This document shows, in pieces, positions 48,722-64,000 of a DNA stretch of 64,000 bases (the first letter of the stretch is position 1; each line of letters opens with the position of its first letter). The notes under the pieces were generated by a model that made no database searches, was not told the DNA's origin, and saw only the letters and a program-made list of their open reading frames with translations. The DNA is taken from assembly GCA_021904315.1 (NCBI GenBank), contig CM038912.1, positions 16,207,061-16,271,060 on the forward strand, in the 5' to 3' direction. Source of the DNA: Sphagnum magellanicum. Taxonomy: Eukaryota; Streptophyta; Sphagnopsida; Sphagnales; Sphagnaceae. Position numbers and translations under genes: made by a program.

Positions 48722-49814
48722 GCCTCCCCTCTATTTGTGCTAACTCTCTTCTTGGTTTGAACCAGTAATGAAAATTGATGTTACTATATTTGAACAAGTC
48801 CCAGTTTTACATAGCCACATTTAGAACCCACATGCTCTGTGTAGCCAAAAAGCAACAGGACAGGTTGGGAACCACCAAGGCAAATCTCTTAGTGCTTAGG
48901 CAAATCTCTTCAGCCTAGCTATTTCTGAAAAGCTACAACATACTCCAAACCCAAGCTTGGCATCATAGAAAAGAAACTGAAACCAATCACTAGTCCAGGC
49001 TCCAGACCCAAATTCACCAATCCAATTTTCAAGTCTTCCCATGTTCCCTGTAAAAGACTAACATTCGACTGCCCTCCATCAAAATACTCTGGAAGGAACA
49101 TATTCCACAGAGCTTGTAGAGGTACAATAACCCAATCTGAAACATGTGAGGATGTCAAAGACTACCAACCTCGATACTGAGAAGGGTCAACAATAATTCT
49201 GTTACAAGCTCTCATTTATCAAGGTGAAATTCACTACTCAATACATTTTGCAAACTTTGGAAAGAAGACCCTGCAAGTTAGACTTGCCATCTGGGGATCT
49301 CCCATCATCATGTTCCCAGATTCTTTGGAGGACAGGTTTTCTCTTATTTGATCAGCGCAAACAAAAAAGAAGAAAAACACACTGACAAAAATATATTCTC
49401 AACCACATCCATGTAGAGTGCAGTTTGACAAATTGCACTTCATTTATCTGTGACTGTACTCAGACCATGCCTATATACGGCAAAAGCCTTTAGTTGCATG
49501 TTGAAAAAGGACTAAACATGGGCCAAGCCTGTTGCAGGTGACCCTACAATCAACAATGAAGAGATTCTGTACCTTCTGCAAAGCCAAGTATTACAGATGC
49601 ACCCCTGCTGTGTTCCAAAGATTGAGTTCAAAGATCCCAAAGCATGGCCCCTGACTTATAACAGCCACTAAACATTGAGAATCAATACTACTTTCTAAAA
49701 GCTAGCAAATTCCTTCAACACTGTCTCAATGATATGTGCCAGGATAACTATACCAACACTGATGTTGTCAATTGTGGCCTGCTGTTTTGAAAGCACTAGG
49801 CACCCAAGTCACCA
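48722..49814 (-). other. CUL1 3' flank including its 3' UTR
   Basis: There is no ORF with family motifs on either strand. The CUL1 3' UTR must start at 49814 and run to lower coordinates; no convincing polyadenylation signal could be fixed. Confidence 0.4.
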
Positions 49815-60538
<10,724 letters not shown>

Positions 60539-61029
60539 GATTCTACCACCACCACCACCACCGAATCCTCCACTGCCCCCGCCCGGCCCCCCCCCTTCTT
60601 CCACCAACCCCCGGAACCCCAATCCCTCTCACTCTCTTCACCAAGAAAAACACACAAATTTGGAAACCACACAAACAAACACCTCAAGCTACGGTATCCC
60701 AAGCTTCCGCTGGTGGAAGGAGCGTAATAAGTCCTCTGACCTTAAGCCCCCACACCCACAAGACCAAATTCATTCGATCGACAGCGACAGCAACACTTCC
60801 GCCCGCGACTCGCCTCTCCTGCTGGCTCCTCCTCGTCACGTCTCCTCGCTCGTAGAGACGACGACGCCTGGAGCCAACAACCAGCGGACGGTTGGCCATG
60901 ACCAGTTCGGCGACCGTTGGTCGGCGAAGAAGCCCTTCTTCCCCGACAAGTCGGAAAGAACCCGAGAACGAACGAATTAAACGAACGAATGAATATCATC
61001 ATACCGTTGTACACCTGTGGACTCGCTAA
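60539..61029 (-). promoter_or_regulatory. CUL1 5' UTR and promoter region
   Basis: 60540-60620 holds (ACC)n/poly-C runs that on the minus strand would code for Gly if translation began at 60622. The rest is less AT-rich than the spacer and has no TATA box I would trust. The role is inferred only from position. Confidence 0.4.
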
Positions 61030-61240
61030 ACTCTGTTGACGGATGAAGATCGTTAATTAAGGATGTATGCACTTTGTTCGAGGATGAAGATCGGAAATTA
61101 GGAATACATATACTCTGTTCATGGATGAAGATCATAAACCGGGGGAAGTATTTAGTCTGTTCACAGATGAAGATTACGAATTAATAACTGGAATTTAATC
61201 TGCTTATGGATGAAGGTCATTACATAACGGAATGTAGAAA
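61030..61240 (+). repeat. Five-copy minisatellite, 41-44 bp unit, upstream of CUL1
   Basis: Units start at 61030, 61071, 61112, 61154 and 61198 with ACTCTGTTCATGGATGAAGA and variants. A sixth, weaker GGATGAAGA follows at about 61274. Confidence 0.85.
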
Positions 61241-62582
61241 GCAGATGGCTAGTTCAGTTGAGTCAGTGATTCATGGATGAAGAAAATTTGATCACACCCT
61301 ATCTATCCTTCACAGATGAACTCAACCCTTTTCATACAGTGGGGATTCGTTCCAGCCTTCTTCACCAGCCTCTCAGCTTCTCAGGGCAAACTGCTGTTTC
61401 AAATGGCTGCAGCAACCCTTCATTTGATCACCTCAGTTGTATATATATATTTCATACTCTTGGCAGCTTCAATAGAGCTCTACTCGTCCACAAATGTGAT
61501 TACAGATCCAATAACTGGATTCAAGTTATCCACACATCAGACAACTTTGGTAAAAAAACAAAACTTAAAGTTAATCAAAACCAAGCAAGAGGTGATGATG
61601 TAGCAAATTAGATTGAGGTCATTGAGGACCAGGTGACTGCTACCTGAAGGTTAGGATCTAAAAGCTTCTTCACCAACACAAAAAGAAAAAAACGGTTTGA
61701 CTTGACACCAATGCATGCATGCATGCTTCCTAGTTCGCACTCACAATGACCAAATAAGAAGCCTATTCCACCTAGGAACATGACAAATCCAGTAGGGCGA
61801 AGCTGCTGTCCTCATTAGGTGGTAACAGTCTCTACCCTGGGTCTCCCCACCATTCATTTACAGCACAAGAGTGTTCCCCACTATTTATTCATGTTACAAT
61901 TGAAACTGGCAGAACCTGAAGTGGAAACAATTGATGACTGCTTGAAAAAACCATGGGAAAAACCTAAAAATATACCTGAATAATACCCCAGAAAAAGGGG
62001 CATTACTGCTGTAATTTATCCCCTGCACCCCACAAACAGGGGCCTTACATGTGGAATATGCAATTCCCCCTCACTCAGGGCCCCAAACTGTGCAAAATTC
62101 TGCCCGACAATTGCCCTCAAGAACAAAGGCAAAACACAAACAGGTATTTACAAAAGCTTGAATCGCTGCATAATATGTAAGCACAGTACTTTATGTCTCT
62201 TGTGGATTTAAAAGGTTCTGTTATTACACATGTTTATATGCAAATTGAATGGCAAAGTAGGTTCTGTTCAACTGGTCGTTAGATAAGAGCAAAATTCCAA
62301 TCCTCTTTAAGAGAATCTGAGTTTAGCTTTCATTCTTCAGAATGACAAAGATACTCACCATCTCAGAATCTAAGAACAAGTTACAACTACAAAGCCTTAA
62401 GAACCTGTAGAACTGACTATTGATAATGCCCAACTTAGCAGTGATAGAAATATTGGAATGAATGTGAGGCATATGGATAGAGTCAATACCTAGAAATTGC
62501 AGAGAAATCTCCACAACAACAATTTTCAAGGTAACATGACAATGTCCAATTGTAACTGCACATGAAGTGCCAATCACAATGT
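61241..62582. other. Spacer between CUL1 and the kinase gene
   Basis: No family-bearing ORF is present; the overlapping stretches at 61273-61611 carry no motifs. A (TGCA)n run lies at about 61711-61728. Confidence 0.4.
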
Positions 62583-62830
62583 GTCAGACCATCATTACAT
62601 TCACCACTAATCACAGTGACAAAATACCATGACTACCACCTGACTTCATCATCCCCCAACAACTGCAGAAACAAGTATTGTAATAATTGGTCACAAATTT
62701 TCAGGCAAGGCATTATACAAAATCTGCATCCTGAGTTTCTATCACATTTCCACAAGCAATAATAAGACTCGGGTCATGATGCTCAAGAGACCACACATCA
62801 TAATGTCAACACCTGCATACATACTCTGGT
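62583..62830. repeat. CUL1-intron repeat family, copy D outside the gene
   Basis: CAGACCATCATTACATTCAC, ATACCATGACTACCACCTGA, CAAAATCTGCATCCTGAGTT and GACTCGGGTCATGATGCTCA follow the order of copy A over about 230 bp. This copy lies in the spacer or 3' UTR of the kinase gene, so the family is dispersed and not a CUL1 feature. Confidence 0.7.
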
Positions 62831-63643
62831 TGTGTATGTAGGTTTATCAAGATATTGCATGAAAGACCACTAGGACTTCACTTAATGGCTAATCTAAGAA
62901 ATAGCAGGGGAAGTCAAGAAGGTGTAATAGAGCAGATTCATGAATACCTCATACATGAAGAGCTGATCCACACAGTAAAAATGTGTGGCTCTTAAGCTGA
63001 AAGGAATCCAGAATAAAGTTCCAACAATTGAGAAGAGTGCAGACAAGAAAAGTCAGAACCTAAAACTACATTGTCTTCTGTGGAGCTGACCAAGTCAAAA
63101 GAAAAAGGCATCAGTAACACCTAACATAGGCCTGTGTCCTGAACAGGACATGTTCAAAGGCCCATAGAAGTTTAATAGCTGTCAGGGGGCCGACAAGGAA
63201 ACAGCTCAACATCACCAGGAGTGCAACATCTCAGACACTCACATGGAAGATCCATGATTTTAGTTGCAAACATCAAGCACTTCCTTGAAGTAATCACAAC
63301 TGACCACAAGAACACAACATGATCACCCCACATTCCTGCCCATGAATTGCCTGCAAAGGCCAGTAGGGTCTGTCTAATAAACACATATCCTGGATAATTT
63401 AGGCCACCTGCCTTTCTTCCCATGTGGTGGGACCCCCAGGGCTGTTTCTCTCAGATAACCACAAGAAGGAATAATACTGGCCAAATCCTGCTAACCTCAT
63501 GTGCTGACAATGTCCTTAATACCCATCAAGCAGAAAGCCCAAAAAGTTGTTTGTCATGCAAATGGCCCCATTTGAGCCATATGAGATTTCACAATTACAG
63601 TCTGGCTGCAAGTCTTCAAATCTCCTCAGCTACAGAAGTGGTG
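62831..63643 (-). other. 3' flank of the kinase gene, probably 3' UTR
   Basis: It lies directly after the kinase stop on the minus strand. The open stretch at 63423-63172 has no motif and is not supported as a gene. Confidence 0.4.
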
Positions 63644-64000
63644 TCATGACACAGTCCGTCCATAGCTTACAGCTGCAATGTAAAGATTCTTTGACCACTT
63701 CTCCTGTACAACAGAAAAAACCCACCAGGATCATGTCTTACAATTATAAATGCACAGACTCTGAACTCAGACATACAAAAAGAGAGACCTGCACCAGTGG
63801 CTCTAACCTTCACATGTGTACTTGGAAAGGCAGATGTGCGCAAAGTTTCCTGAGTTTCATCAGCTGGTTTCCTGCGTGGTACACTCAAAACAAATGCACC
63901 CTGGTCCCACGTTGCAGCTGTAGAAGTGATGCGGTACCCACTATCCCACCGTCGGTGTATTCCTTCGCTGGGATACAAGAAGTCTAGCTCCACTACCTAC
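63644..64000 (-). CDS. MLK: MUT9-like (AEL, CK1-family) kinase, C-terminal two exons, partial
   Basis: The exon cut by the window edge runs from 64000 to 63808 and reads VELDFLYPSEGIHRRWDSGY, then TSTAATWDQGAFVLSVPRRK and DETQETLRTSAFPSTHVK. After a GT-AG intron in phase 0 the last exon (63703-63644) reads EKWSKNLYIAAVSYGRTVS and stops at TGA. This is the highly conserved C-terminal end of plant MUT9-like kinases, nuclear CK1-type Ser/Thr kinases that phosphorylate histones and light/clock regulators. The catalytic domain lies beyond the window. The call rests on the tail, which I recognise from the family; the paralogue cannot be named. Confidence 0.85.

Overview
This is nuclear DNA from a land plant. 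It has spliced genes with GT-AG introns for proteins whose plant family signatures can be read directly: an SPX-domain phosphate sensor, cullin-1, and the C-terminus of a MUT9-like (AEL/CK1-type) kinase. These sit among long AT-rich stretches full of old, decayed transposons. The amount and age of the decayed repeats and the types of transposon fragments suggest a seed-free vascular plant such as a fern or lycophyte. That placement is an inference from general appearance and I hold it loosely.

Layout. 1-5054 is the right part of a CACTA (En/Spm) DNA transposon. It has a four-exon Transposase_21/DUF4218/DUF4216 gene carrying seven premature stops but no frameshift, a SET-like ORF just upstream, a subterminal cluster of GCGA-containing repeats and a canonical CACTA terminus. 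5.1-28.9 kb is gene-free, AT-rich DNA with recognisable wreckage: Ty3/gypsy gag and reverse transcriptase pieces, a CCHC zinc-knuckle fragment, a Ty1/copia RNase H tail, pieces of an unidentified transposon-like gene, two related TIR elements and many tandem arrays. 28.9-33.34 kb is a decayed but nearly full-length LINE on the minus strand (ORF1, then endonuclease/reverse transcriptase/zinc finger). It is followed by a six-copy minisatellite and, at 36.6-37.4 kb, an inverted pair of ~300-bp MITEs.

38-43 kb is a less AT-rich gene island with a three-exon SPX gene on the plus strand. Three PHR-type P1BS sites lie 740-1007 bp upstream of its start codon. 43-48.6 kb is again AT-rich decayed DNA. 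49.8-60.5 kb holds a complete 19-exon CUL1 gene on the minus strand (745 residues, all junctions in phase). Its introns, and the spacer beyond it, contain a dispersed ~100-230 bp repeat family. The window ends inside the 3' part of a MUT9-like kinase gene, also on the minus strand.

No operons or pathway clusters are expected or seen. CUL1 (SCF ubiquitin ligase scaffold), SPX (inositol-pyrophosphate/phosphate sensing) and the kinase are separate housekeeping or regulatory genes that happen to be neighbours. I found no tRNA, rRNA or CRISPR array.
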